Assembly (NCBI GenBank): GCA_017405595.1
Contig: JAFRAC010000008.1
Location: 1-54,047 of the forward strand
Direction of reading: 5' to 3'
Source: Thermoguttaceae bacterium
GTDB taxonomy: Bacteria > Planctomycetota > Planctomycetia > Pirellulales > Thermoguttaceae
Length of the DNA stretch: 54,047 nt
The translations under genes were made by a program, and so were the position numbers. Shown here piece after piece: positions 18,618 to 27,698 of this stretch (positions within the stretch are counted from its first letter, which is position 1; each line of letters starts with the position of its first letter). Under the pieces are notes generated by a model. That model had not been told where the DNA came from. It saw only the letters and a list, made by a program, of their open reading frames with translations, and made no database searches.

Positions 18618-19577
18618 ATGAGAGATTACAAGGCGTTTGTCGAACAGTCGATTATCGACTTGCAGAAACAGATCGGTTCGGAACGTGTGATTTGCGGTCT
18701 TTCCGGCGGCGTCGATTCGGCGGTAACCGCCGCGCTGGTCGCCAAGGCGGTCGGCGACCGGCTGACCTGCATTTTTGTGAATACCGGCCTGATGCGCAAA
18801 GGCGAAATCGAATCGGTTGCCAAAGTCTTTAACGAAAACTTCGACTCGAAACTCATCGTCGTTGAAGCCGAAGACCGCTTTCTTGCCAAGCTCGCCGGTG
18901 TGACCGACCCGCAGCTGAAACGCAAAATCGTCGGGAAAGAGTTCATCGACGTCTTCGCCGAAGAGGCTGCCAAGGTCGACGGCGCCGCCTTCCTCGCCCA
19001 GGGGACGATCTACCCCGATATCGTCGAAAGCGGCGGCACTCCCGACAAGCCCGCTTCCCTCATCAAGTTCCATCACAATGTCGGCGGTCTTCCCGACGAT
19101 CTCGAATTCAAGCTCGTTGAGCCGCTGCGCGACCTCTATAAAGAAGACGTGCGTCAGGTCGGCCGCGAGCTCGGGCTCCCGCAGGAGATCATCGAACGCC
19201 ACCCCTTCCCCGGCCCCGGCCTTTCGGTTCGCTGTCTGGGCGAAGTCACCAAAGAGAAGCTCGACACCCTTCGCGAAGCCGACGCCGTCGTTCGCGAAGA
19301 GATCCGCAAGGCCGGTCTCTATAACGATATCTCCCAGGCGTTCGCCGTCATTCTGCCGATCCAGAGCGTCGGTATCCGCAACGGCGAGCGCGCCTACGAA
19401 TCGACGATCGTCGTCCGCTGCATCTCGACCGGCGATTTCGTGACCGCCTCCTGGACCCACGTCCCGTTCGAGACGCTCGAGACGATCTCGAAACGGATCA
19501 CCGCCGAGGTGCCCGGCGTGAACCGCGTCGTCTACGACATCACCGCCAAACCGCCGGCAACCATCGAATGGGAATGA
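18618..19577 (+). CDS. guaA: GMP synthase ATP-pyrophosphatase subunit (no glutaminase domain)
   Basis: 319 residues covering only the synthetase half of GuaA. It activates XMP with ATP and aminates it to GMP. The PP-loop SGGVDS is at 29-34, followed by the HPFPGPGLSVRCLGE block and the C-terminal dimerisation domain ending in KPPATIEWE, identical in style to full GuaA. The class-I glutamine amidotransferase domain (normally about 200 residues at the N-terminus) is absent. The sequence upstream is non-coding with a strong AGGAGGG ribosome site, so this is a genuine separate subunit, not a truncation. A GuaAa-type partner is not in the window; free ammonia could also serve. The two-subunit layout is best known from archaea. 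Confidence 0.93.
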   Translation: MRDYKAFVEQSIIDLQKQIGSERVICGLSGGVDSAVTAALVAKAVGDRLTCIFVNTGLMRKGEIESVAKVFNENFDSKLIVVEAEDRFLAKLAGVTDPQLKRKIVGKEFIDVFAEEAAKVDGAAFLAQGTIYPDIVESGGTPDKPASLIKFHHNVGGLPDDLEFKLVEPLRDLYKEDVRQVGRELGLPQEIIERHPFPGPGLSVRCLGEVTKEKLDTLREADAVVREEIRKAGLYNDISQAFAVILPIQSVGIRNGERAYESTIVVRCISTGDFVTASWTHVPFETLETISKRITAEVPGVNRVVYDITAKPPATIEWE

Positions 19578-19618
19578 CGCGCGTCTAAACACGCGGAGCG
19601 GCCAAAACACACGCAACA

Positions 19619-19650
19619 CGGGCGGCGGGGAAATCTCCGCCGCCCGTTCT
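19619..19650 (+). terminator. Terminator after guaA-type gene
   Basis: Stem CGGGCGGCGG / CCGCCGCCCG (19619-19628 with 19637-19646), extendable by two pairs to an AAAT loop and followed by TTCTTGT. It lies 42 bp past the stop codon of the GMP synthase subunit. Confidence 0.65.
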
Positions 19651-19738
19651 TGTCGGCCGCGGCAACGGTCAGTTCAGCATTCCTGCCGAAATGAGAAAAG
19701 AGAACCGGCCGGCACAGAACAGTATGCCGCATAGACAA

Positions 19739-19774
19739 GCGAAGGGGCCCAGGCTTTCGCCTGAGCCCCTTCGC
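19739..19774 (-). terminator. Hairpin terminator after efflux outer-membrane gene
   Basis: Stem GCGAAGGGGC / GCCCCTTCGC (19739-19748 with 19765-19774) with a second inner helix closing on a TTTC loop, 36 bp past the minus-strand stop at 19810. The T-tract on the minus side is weak (TTGTCTATG), so terminator efficiency is uncertain. Confidence 0.5.
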
Positions 19775-19809
19775 CGGCACAGAAACAAAACACAGAAATC
19801 GTAACTTTT

Positions 19810-21378
19810 TTAGAGGGAATCGCCGGCTTCGCTCCCGACCGCCGGCGCGCTGCCGCTTTCGGTCGAAATCGAGCTGTTCGCGTTCTCTTCGTTTTCAGTA
19901 TCGGCGGCCGGTTCGGGCGCGGCGGAAGCGACCATCATCCGGTCGTTGTTCAGCCAGCCGCCGCCCAGGGCGCGGTAGAGATCGATCACGTTTGCGGTGA
20001 TCGCGGCTTTACTGCGGATATACGCAACTTCATACGTCAGCTTTTCCCGCTGCGAATCGAGCACACGCTGAAAATCGGCTTTTCCTTCCCGATACCGGGT
20101 CTCCGAAACGTCAAGCGCGTTGTCGTAGGCTTCCATGGCGGCCTGCAGTTTCTTGACCCGAACACGTTCCTGGACATACGACGAAAGTGCGTTGTCAACC
20201 TCTTCGGCGGCGGTAAGAACGGTCTGGCGGTACTCGGCGACAGTCTCCTGATAAATGTATTCCTGGAGCCGGACATTGTTCCGGTACCGGCCGAAGTTCA
20301 GAATGTTCCAACGGACACCGGGGGTGATCGAAGCGGTCGTGCTGCTTCCGTCGAACATGCTGCCGATATCCGAGCCGTTCACGCCGAAAGAGCCGTTGAG
20401 CGAAAAGATCGGATAGAGATCACCCATCGCCGCACCGATCTTCGCGTTCTGGGCGGCCACCGCCCGTTCGGCCGCACGGACATCGGGCCGCCGGCGGAGA
20501 AGTTCGGCGGGAATTCCGACCAGAATCTCTTCGGGCGCTTCCGGAACCGGCCTCACTGCGGCCATCACATCATCGACATATCCCGGGGGATTACCCGTCA
20601 GCACGCTGAGGCGGTTGATCGTTGCCCGATATGTGTTCTCCAGTGCCGGCAGCTCGGCTTCGACACTCTCGAGGCTGCCCCGCGCCTGGCTGACATCGAG
20701 CGCGTTGCTCTTGCCGACTTCCATCATCGTTTCAGTCAGCTTAAGGGTATTTTGCCGGATCACAATATTCTTTTTCGAAATTTCAATCTGTTCCTGGAGC
20801 GTACGCGCCTGAACGTAGTTGCTCGCCACAGCGGCAAGGAGGATAACATACGCGTCGCGGTAGAGCTCTTCCTGCTCTTCAAGACTCGCCATGGCCGATT
20901 CGGAATACCGCTTCAGGCGGCCGAACACGTCGATTTCCCACGTCATGTTCAGGCCGAGGTCCCACGTCTGGTTCGCTTCGCGGGCGGCTTCCGGGCCGAC
21001 CTGGTCCTCAGAATATTTACGCAAGTCATACGTGCCGTCTTCGGAGATCTGCGGAAAGAGTTCCGCGTTGGTAATACCGAGCCGTGCACGCGACTGCTGA
21101 ATGCGCCACGCCATCTCCTGAAGAGTCAGACTTCCGCCGACCTCGGATCCGCTGCCGACGGTCTGATAGATCAGTTCGCTCAGAACCGGGTCGTTGATGC
21201 CGTTCCACCACTGGGCCAGGTCGGCGCAAAGATGCTTGTGGATCCCCTCGTTTTCGATTTGAGTGTAGTTTTCCGACAGGATGGCGCCCGGCCGCTGATA
21301 GTCGGGTCCGACCATACACCCTGCGGTCAGCAGGGCCATGATCGAAAGGGACGCGGCAATTTTCCTTTTGAGGTACAT
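19810..21378 (-). CDS. RND-type efflux outer-membrane lipoprotein (OprM/NodT family)
   Basis: 522 residues. The lipobox LLTAGC puts the lipidated Cys at 21, followed by the family start VGPDYQRPG. Two repeats of long helices and beta-hairpins typical of TolC-like channels cover about 50-480 (RARLGITNAELFPQI, LRRRPDVRAAERAVAAQNAKIGAA, SRYREGKADF-type DVSETRYREGKADFQRVLDSQ). It forms the trimeric outer-membrane exit duct of tripartite pumps. The C-terminal 45 residues are an Ala/Glu/Ser-rich tail, unusual for the family. The membrane-fusion and RND pump genes that normally sit next to it are not adjacent; the gene stands alone with its own leader and hairpin. GGAGG precedes the ATG at good spacing. 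Confidence 0.93.
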   Translation of the reverse strand: MYLKRKIAASLSIMALLTAGCMVGPDYQRPGAILSENYTQIENEGIHKHLCADLAQWWNGINDPVLSELIYQTVGSGSEVGGSLTLQEMAWRIQQSRARLGITNAELFPQISEDGTYDLRKYSEDQVGPEAAREANQTWDLGLNMTWEIDVFGRLKRYSESAMASLEEQEELYRDAYVILLAAVASNYVQARTLQEQIEISKKNIVIRQNTLKLTETMMEVGKSNALDVSQARGSLESVEAELPALENTYRATINRLSVLTGNPPGYVDDVMAAVRPVPEAPEEILVGIPAELLRRRPDVRAAERAVAAQNAKIGAAMGDLYPIFSLNGSFGVNGSDIGSMFDGSSTTASITPGVRWNILNFGRYRNNVRLQEYIYQETVAEYRQTVLTAAEEVDNALSSYVQERVRVKKLQAAMEAYDNALDVSETRYREGKADFQRVLDSQREKLTYEVAYIRSKAAITANVIDLYRALGGGWLNNDRMMVASAAPEPAADTENEENANSSISTESGSAPAVGSEAGDSL

Positions 21379-21740
21379 CGTTTACCCTCCATGCAATGTT
21401 TCTGTGTGCCAAGCATGACGCTTGTAACAATAGTTTCGGAAATTCACGTTGTAACGGATAAGAGGGTTTAACCCAAAGTAGGGCATTTTTCGATTGGGCC
21501 GCAGTTAAAACCCTAAAAAACTTCCCATTTTAACATTCTGAAAAATCAGGCAGAATAACGCCGGGACCGGCGGGAACGGCGGAGCGGCGGCAGGATTGGG
21601 GGAAGATCCGGCTTTCCCGGAAATCCCTCTCGGTCAAGGATTGATTTTTCTCCCATTTATGGTAACAATGGAGCTTGACGGGTTTTCCAACTTCACCGCG
21701 CGAAAACGCGCTTTTTCTCCAAACGAAGGAGCCGAAAAGA
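21379..21740. other. Divergent intergenic region between efflux gene and purM
   Basis: Contains the leaders of two divergent genes. On the minus side TTGTAACAA-like AT-rich stretches occur around 21423-21450, but no clear -35/-10 pair was found. On the plus side a weak TTGATT/TAACAA pair lies near 21640-21667. AGGAGC (21728-21733) is the ribosome site of purM. No additional gene or RNA was recognised. Confidence 0.4.
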
Positions 21741-22796
21741 ATGGCCAAAGAGAAGGCAACCTATAAAAATTCCGGAGTCGATCTGACAACCTACGCGGCG
21801 GCGATGCAGCGGCTTCCCGAAATCGTCTCGAAAACGTTCACTCCCCGCGTCATGCGGCTCGACGGCGGGTTCGCCGGTCTTTTCAGCCTGACGGGGAAAG
21901 CCGCCGAAGAGGGACCGGTAAAGAAGTACAGCGATCCGGTTCTGGTCAGCTGCACCGACGGGGTCGGCACGAAGATCAAGATCGCCTGCGCCGCCAACCG
22001 GCACGACACGGTCGGGATCGACCTGGTGGCCATGAGCGTCAACGACGCGATCTGCTGCGGTGCGGCTCCCCTCTTTTTCCTCGATTATGTGGCGATGCCG
22101 AAAGACAATCCGCCCTTGCTGGAGCGGATCGTTTCAGGAATTGCCGAGGGGTGCAAGTCGAGCGGCGCGGCGCTGATCGGGGGGGAAACCGCGATTCTGC
22201 CCGACATGTACAATGAGGGGGAATACGACCTGGCCGGATTCTGCGTCGGGGTCGCCGAACGGAACGAGATCATCGACGGAAAAGCGATTAAAGAGAACGA
22301 TGTGCTGATCGGCGTCGCGTCGAACGGATTCCATTCGAACGGCTACAGTCTGATCCGAAAAGCGGTCTTCGAGATGGGGGGGCTCACCGTCAACACCCAG
22401 CTGCCCCAATTCGAAAACAAAACGGTCGCCGATGTTCTTCTCCGCCCGACCGCGATCTATGTCCGGACGGTACTCGCTCTGCTCGAAAAGTTCAAGGCGA
22501 ACGACGGGATCCGCGGAATCGCGCACATTACCGGCGGCGGACTGGCCGAAAATCTGAGCCGGATCATCCCGCAGGGCCTGACCCCGCAAATCGACGAGGG
22601 AAGGTGGCCGATCCCGCCGATCTTCGAATGGGTTCAGAAACTCGGAAACATCGATGACGACGAAATGCGCCGCGTCTTCAATATGGGGATTGGACTGGTG
22701 CTGGTCGTCAAGCCGGAACAGGAACTCGCGGTTCGCGAAACGCTCCTTTCGCTCAAACGCGAAAACTGGGTGCTCGGCCGGGTCACGCGCGGCTGA
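21741..22796 (+). CDS. purM: Phosphoribosylformylglycinamidine cyclo-ligase
   Basis: 351 residues from ATG 21741, where AGGAGC sits upstream; an earlier in-frame ATG at 21675 would add 22 unconserved residues. PurM converts FGAM to AIR with ATP in de novo purine synthesis. Family motifs are intact: YKNSGVDL at the start, SCTDGVGTKIKIA, GIDLVAMSVNDAICCGA, LIGGETAILPDMY, IGVASNGFHSNGYSLIR and HITGGGLAENLSRIIP. Length is normal for the family. Together with the GMP synthase subunit it marks a purine-synthesis neighbourhood, though the two are separate transcripts. Confidence 0.97.
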   Translation: MAKEKATYKNSGVDLTTYAAAMQRLPEIVSKTFTPRVMRLDGGFAGLFSLTGKAAEEGPVKKYSDPVLVSCTDGVGTKIKIACAANRHDTVGIDLVAMSVNDAICCGAAPLFFLDYVAMPKDNPPLLERIVSGIAEGCKSSGAALIGGETAILPDMYNEGEYDLAGFCVGVAERNEIIDGKAIKENDVLIGVASNGFHSNGYSLIRKAVFEMGGLTVNTQLPQFENKTVADVLLRPTAIYVRTVLALLEKFKANDGIRGIAHITGGGLAENLSRIIPQGLTPQIDEGRWPIPPIFEWVQKLGNIDDDEMRRVFNMGIGLVLVVKPEQELAVRETLLSLKRENWVLGRVTRG

Positions 22797-22801
22797 CAGC
22801 G

Positions 22802-22819
22802 CCGGCGCCCGCCGGTTTT
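22802..22819 (+). terminator. Short terminator-like hairpin after purM
   Basis: CCGGC / GCCGG (22802-22806 with 22811-22815) with a 4-base loop and TTTT directly after, 5 bp past the purM stop. A second 7-bp hairpin (22818-22824 with 22828-22834) follows. Both lie between purM and the convergent 1535-residue gene. Confidence 0.45.
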
Positions 22820-22839
22820 CGGCGTTCCGCCGAAGGAAT

Positions 22840-25800
22840 TTACCAGGGAAGAATTTTCTGAAAGAAATTCTTCCCTTCTTCTTCCCCTTCCGGCGCGGTT
22901 TCCCCCTCGTTTTGCGGGGGTTCGCGCCGGTTGCGCGGAGGGTCGGCCGCCACATCGCGCATCGCCAGACGCGCCAGTTCCAGAGAATCGTTCGGAAGCT
23001 GCTCGGCGAGCGCCGAGGCGACCGACGTGCCGATTCGGCGGAGCAGGAGCGCGGTATTCTCTTCTTCCAATCCCTTTTGAAGTTCGCCGATCATCTCGCT
23101 GACCTGATCCTGTTCGGCACGGTCGAACGCCAGTTTATAGAGGTGCAGGTCGTCCACCCAAACCGCGCCGCGCGGAAGCAGGTCGAACCGGAGCGTAAAA
23201 TCTTCGGTATTCTCGGTCGGCAGGGAATCAAAAATGACCGAGTTGCGGATCCAGACCAAACCGTTTTCCTCCTGCAGCGAACCGTTCTGTTTCATCTCGC
23301 GGGCACGGCGTAAAAGAGTTGTTCCGATATAGACCCGCTTCTGCCACACTTTCCCCCCCTCTTTCCCCGCGAGGGTCATAAAGAGGGGCAGCTCTTCGGG
23401 CAGATCGGCGGGAATCCCGAACTTCCCGTCGACGTAAAGGCGGCCCGTCTTCGGCAGGGGGAACGGTTCGCCGATCACCCCGCCGGCCGATTCGCGGCAA
23501 ACCATCTTCAGGCTCGAACCCCCTTCGGTCCGGTGCCGGGAATCGAGTTCGGCGGTAAATTCGGGGGATCCGAAACGGTGCCAGCCGATCGGCATTCCGG
23601 GATCGGCGGCGATCGGATCGGCGGGGAGAACCTCTTTTCCGCCGGCAGCCGGTTTCCCTTCCCCGAACGGCGAGCGGATCAGGCTGAGTTTCGGAATCTC
23701 CAGACCGAGAATCGAGCCGTTCTCCTTCTCTTCGCCGGCCGGCGCGGTAAGAGCAATGCTCGGTTCAGGAAGAGTCTCTTCAAAGCCGGGATTGGCCAGC
23801 GGCGACTCGATCCCCTCGGCCGCCAGCCGGAGCCGGTCGATCAAAAGACGCGCTTCCTGCTCGAGACGGCCCCCTTCCCCGCAAATGTCGATCGGCAGCG
23901 CGGTCTCGAACTGCCGGATCGAAACATCGGGATCCGCAACGCGAAACGCGACAAGGTCGTACGGGGCGAGGGAACAATTCCAGTAAAGCCCGAAATTTTT
24001 GCGGTCCGGCTCGGTCAGTTCCCGGCCTCCGGCATAGAGAGCGGTCTCGGCGCGGGGATTACAGGTCAGCGAAAGTGTGACGCCGCAATGGAACGGCGCG
24101 GTACTGAGGAGATACCCCCAAAACCCGTCCTCCTCTTTTCGGTAGCGGAGGATCACCGGACTTGCCGGCTGCGGGCGGTCCGGTTTTTCGCCGGCGGCCA
24201 GGGGGATCTGCCCCTCTTCGGCAGAACCTTCGGTGCCGGCCGAAACGGAATCTTCGGCGGTGTATGTCTCGAACGGCTCGGAGGGGAGCGCGCGGAACGC
24301 GGCGATCCAGCGGCTTTGCGATTCTTCTTCCCCCATCGGAATCATCTCGCCGCCGTCCATCAGGGCCATCGTGTCGCTGACCGCCAGCTGCTTTGCCCAG
24401 CGTTCGCGGTTCTGGTAATCGGAATAGGAACAGACCGCAGAAATCTGCGTGACCGTCGGATGATAGGGACTCACGCGGTCGAACGAGGGAACGTTGATCG
24501 GATCGGCGTCACGGTAAAAGAGAGCGCCTTCCCCGCCGAGAGCCGCCAGTCCGGCATAGGGATCCGCCGAATCGGCGGAAATGCCGGCACTGCGCCAGCC
24601 CGGCTCGACCGGCATCGACCGGATCCAGACCACTTCGGGTACCCGGCCGAGATACGCCAGATCGACTCCGCGCCGCAAAAGCGCGCGCGTTTGCGCGTCG
24701 GCGGCGGCCTGCGCGGGCGCGACTCCGGAAGGGATCCCCTCGACCGGCTCGTCCCGGAGCGTCACCAGCTGCAGACGCGCTTCGGGAAAATATTTCCGCA
24801 GAAGGCGGGCCGCGGTATGGTAGAACCGGCTCACAGTCGCCGAGCGCCACCGAATCCAGTCTTCGGTCAGGTAGTTCCGGATCATCGCCGCGCGGCGGTA
24901 GTAGCGGTCCTGATCCTGGGCGTTCAGAAAATCGCGCAGTTCCCCCCGCAGTTTTTCGGGGCACCGTTCCTCCAGACGGGTCTCCCGCGCGAACCGGCGA
25001 ACCGTCTCGTCGTCGAGACCGGTGTACATGTTATCGGGCAGACGCGCGAAGGAATCGGCCGAAAGGTCGAGCGCGATATCGCGCAGCGCGCGCCGGCCGG
25101 CGTAGCGCGCCGCAAACTCGTCGAGCGTGCGGAGAATCTCCCGCTGAACCGAGGGGTGCAGAATGTTGTATCCCGGGTTCCCCTCGGCGGCGGCGCGGTC
25201 GCCTTTGACGCCCAGCAGATAATACGCGTTCCGCCCCGCTTCGCCCGATTTTTCGGCCGCTTCGCGGATTTCGGCTTCCAGAATCGGCAGCGGCGCGTTA
25301 AAGGAAAAGAGAGGGGTCAGTGCGAGATGTTCCCGCTCAAAAGTCTTTAAGAGGTAATCGGCGGCGTCTTTTCGGACCGGATCGTTCCCTTCGGTCAGGA
25401 AGATGCCGGAATCGAACTGCGGATTCGGCCGCAGAATCGGGCTCGGGTAAAGGGTGCTGCCGTCGGCCATCACCGAAAGGAGGAGAGAATCCCAGCCGCA
25501 GATCTTTAAGTAGCCGGTCAGGCGCTGGGTGCCCTGCTGAAACGCGCGCCAGTCGCGTGCGCCGACCACTCCGGCGGTCGCGGGAGCGTTTTCGGCCAGG
25601 AACTGATCGCAGAAGGTCGGCCGGGTCATCACGGCGGTCATCGCGCGGCGCGGTTCGGACGAGGGGGGAACGACCGCCGCGAACCGGTCTTTGGCGCGGT
25701 AAACGCGGATACGGCCGTAGACCGCCGGGTTTTGCGTGTCGCGGTTCATCAGAAGGATCGTCGGCGCCGATGTTTTCGGCCAGAAAAGAACGGTATAGCG

Positions 25801-27447
25801 CAGAACGCGGTGCGCGACCTGATCGGAAAGCTGTTCCTTTCCGACGATAAGGCCGGTATCGAGCGTGCGGGGAAACAGTCCGCCCGACACGGCGGGTTCC
25901 AGGATACTGACACCGAGTTTCTGCGGATAGTCGGGCAGATACTCAATCTCCAGGACGTGCGGTTTTCCCGGCTCCTTGATCGGAATCGTGTACGATTCCC
26001 AGGAAGGATCGGCGGGGTCGCCGCTCGAAAGGAGTTTCATAAACGAGGCGTCGCGCGGGTCCCCCGAATCGAACGGAACGAGATGGCCGCTGCCGAGCGG
26101 TTTTTGCCAGAGGGAATCCCATCGTCCCCAGTCGGTCATCCGCGACAGGGATTTCACCGATGCCTGCAGTTCCCCCCACTGCCACATCTTCAGAAAGTCA
26201 AGGTTCGGTTCCTCCTCCTGCGGAACAGCGCCGTTCGGCGCGGAATCGGCTTTCGCTTCGGGCCGGCGCGAGAAGATCTTCCACCACGAAGGGTTCGTCG
26301 GGTCGATCGTGTCGAGGAGCCGGTCGCGCATATCGAGCGGGTCGGCGGCAGATGAACCGGCGCCGGCAGGGGTGTATTCGGGGGTATCGCTCAAAAGCGC
26401 GGGAGGGAGCGCGATTCCCTGAACAACACGGCGGAGAGCCTGCGGCGTCTCCCTGGCGGCCGGGGAAAACGGGTTCTGGGGAAGAAAGAATTTGCCGCCT
26501 TTGTTCCCTCCGCCGGACCCGTTCAGTTCGAGAGTGACGTCGAACGGGCCGGTCACGCGGCGGATCGGAACCGAAATACTGAGAACATCGCCGGGAGAAA
26601 CCCCGTCGAGCGATTCCGTCTCGGACCAGACCGGTTCATTCGATCCGGTCGGCGCGAGCGAAACCCAGAGCTGTTTCGCCGGCCCTTCGGCGGAAAGGCG
26701 GCCGACCGGCACCCGCAGAAGGAGCGTTTCCCCCTCTTCAAAGACCATCGAGGGAATCGCGCCGGGAAGCGGAGCGCCGTCTTTCCCCAAATGGGCGACC
26801 GAAACGGGGATCCGGTCGCCCGCCGCCCGTTCGATCACCAATTCGTTCTCTTCGCCATCGATCGGAAGGTGGACCGCGCCGCCGTCGAGTTCCGAAAGGG
26901 AAACGGAACGGGAAAACGCCGGGCCCCCCTCAGCTCCTTTGAGATGAATCGAAAGGGACGCCGTCGGCGCGGCAGCCGCGGAAATCTGCGCGCCGCAGTA
27001 CGCCGACGGAGCGAGTGAACGGACATGGAGGGTTCGGCGGTCATTCGAGGGGTAAAAGGTTACCGAAGCGTCGGACTCGGTCCCGAGGGGAATGATGCCG
27101 GTGAACGAACCGTTTTCGAGCCGGAGTTCCCCCTCCCACTGCCGCGGCTCTTTGGCGGTCCAGCTCAGATTAAACCGCAGCTGCCTGAAATTTTCCGGAA
27201 CAGACCCGGCCGGCTGCGCGCCATTTTCGCCGGCGGCGGGAGCCGTTTTGGAATAGATCCGGCCCGCCGGCTCGGCGGCGGATACCGGAAAGAACGCGGG
27301 GCTGAGCAGCGCCCCAAGCGCCGCGCAAACCCAAACGGGAAGGAGAGCGAAAAACAAGTTGTACAGCGGCGCGAAATCTCGCTTGACCCGAAAAGAACGG
27401 GAAAAAACAGGCTGATTCTGCTTCGCCGGACATCCTTGTCCGAGCAT
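22840..27447 (-). CDS. 1535-residue exported protein, possibly with a glycosyl-hydrolase-like barrel
   Basis: Not recognised with certainty. A long signal peptide or anchor lies at about 30-57 (LFFALLPVWVCAALGALL, cut near VSAA). Residues about 90-330 are beta-rich. The central part (about 640-1080) resembles GHL10-like TIM barrels: GWDSLLLSVMADGS, YNILHPSVQREILRTLDEFA, RALRDIALDLSADSF, then a long helical insert and MDGGEMIPMGEE. The C-terminal third looks like carbohydrate-binding or jelly-roll domains (ANPGFEETLPEPS, GWHRFGSPEF, WVDDLHLYKLAF), ending in a charged tail. The ATG at 27447 has no clear ribosome site. An export-associated polysaccharide-related role is an inference from architecture only. 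Confidence 0.75.
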   Translation of the reverse strand: MLGQGCPAKQNQPVFSRSFRVKRDFAPLYNLFFALLPVWVCAALGALLSPAFFPVSAAEPAGRIYSKTAPAAGENGAQPAGSVPENFRQLRFNLSWTAKEPRQWEGELRLENGSFTGIIPLGTESDASVTFYPSNDRRTLHVRSLAPSAYCGAQISAAAAPTASLSIHLKGAEGGPAFSRSVSLSELDGGAVHLPIDGEENELVIERAAGDRIPVSVAHLGKDGAPLPGAIPSMVFEEGETLLLRVPVGRLSAEGPAKQLWVSLAPTGSNEPVWSETESLDGVSPGDVLSISVPIRRVTGPFDVTLELNGSGGGNKGGKFFLPQNPFSPAARETPQALRRVVQGIALPPALLSDTPEYTPAGAGSSAADPLDMRDRLLDTIDPTNPSWWKIFSRRPEAKADSAPNGAVPQEEEPNLDFLKMWQWGELQASVKSLSRMTDWGRWDSLWQKPLGSGHLVPFDSGDPRDASFMKLLSSGDPADPSWESYTIPIKEPGKPHVLEIEYLPDYPQKLGVSILEPAVSGGLFPRTLDTGLIVGKEQLSDQVAHRVLRYTVLFWPKTSAPTILLMNRDTQNPAVYGRIRVYRAKDRFAAVVPPSSEPRRAMTAVMTRPTFCDQFLAENAPATAGVVGARDWRAFQQGTQRLTGYLKICGWDSLLLSVMADGSTLYPSPILRPNPQFDSGIFLTEGNDPVRKDAADYLLKTFEREHLALTPLFSFNAPLPILEAEIREAAEKSGEAGRNAYYLLGVKGDRAAAEGNPGYNILHPSVQREILRTLDEFAARYAGRRALRDIALDLSADSFARLPDNMYTGLDDETVRRFARETRLEERCPEKLRGELRDFLNAQDQDRYYRRAAMIRNYLTEDWIRWRSATVSRFYHTAARLLRKYFPEARLQLVTLRDEPVEGIPSGVAPAQAAADAQTRALLRRGVDLAYLGRVPEVVWIRSMPVEPGWRSAGISADSADPYAGLAALGGEGALFYRDADPINVPSFDRVSPYHPTVTQISAVCSYSDYQNRERWAKQLAVSDTMALMDGGEMIPMGEEESQSRWIAAFRALPSEPFETYTAEDSVSAGTEGSAEEGQIPLAAGEKPDRPQPASPVILRYRKEEDGFWGYLLSTAPFHCGVTLSLTCNPRAETALYAGGRELTEPDRKNFGLYWNCSLAPYDLVAFRVADPDVSIRQFETALPIDICGEGGRLEQEARLLIDRLRLAAEGIESPLANPGFEETLPEPSIALTAPAGEEKENGSILGLEIPKLSLIRSPFGEGKPAAGGKEVLPADPIAADPGMPIGWHRFGSPEFTAELDSRHRTEGGSSLKMVCRESAGGVIGEPFPLPKTGRLYVDGKFGIPADLPEELPLFMTLAGKEGGKVWQKRVYIGTTLLRRAREMKQNGSLQEENGLVWIRNSVIFDSLPTENTEDFTLRFDLLPRGAVWVDDLHLYKLAFDRAEQDQVSEMIGELQKGLEEENTALLLRRIGTSVASALAEQLPNDSLELARLAMRDVAADPPRNRREPPQNEGETAPEGEEEGKNFFQKILPW

Positions 27448-27570
27448 GAAAAATCCGATCTAAAGCGTGAGTGAGGAAAGCGCCCCTCCCATTTTGCCCC
27501 CGGGAAAAACAACCGGCACATTATATAGTAAGCGGCAAAACCGCTCCAGATCAATTCCCGCAGGCACCCC

Positions 27571-27600
27571 TTACCTTCTTCGCGGAAATTCAGGTATAAT
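27571..27600 (+). promoter_or_regulatory. Sigma70-type promoter of the first C66-like peptidase
   Basis: TTACCT (27571-27576), an 18-base spacer, and a perfect TATAAT (27595-27600) in the context CAGGTATAATC. The predicted leader is about 91 nt. The gene also has AGGAAG seven bases before its ATG. Confidence 0.6.
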
Positions 27601-27698
27601 CGGAGCGTCTCGGAAGCCCCCTTTCGGGTATCGGAGACAGCCTTTTAAAAGCGCGCCCCCGGACGCGCGCAGTTCCGGCCCGTTCAGGAAGAATCTCT

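Noticed and set aside
21392..21412. Sigma54-like TTGGCAC...TTGCA on the minus strand before the efflux gene
   Set aside because: The two elements are nine bases apart instead of five, so RpoN could not read it as a normal -24/-12 promoter.
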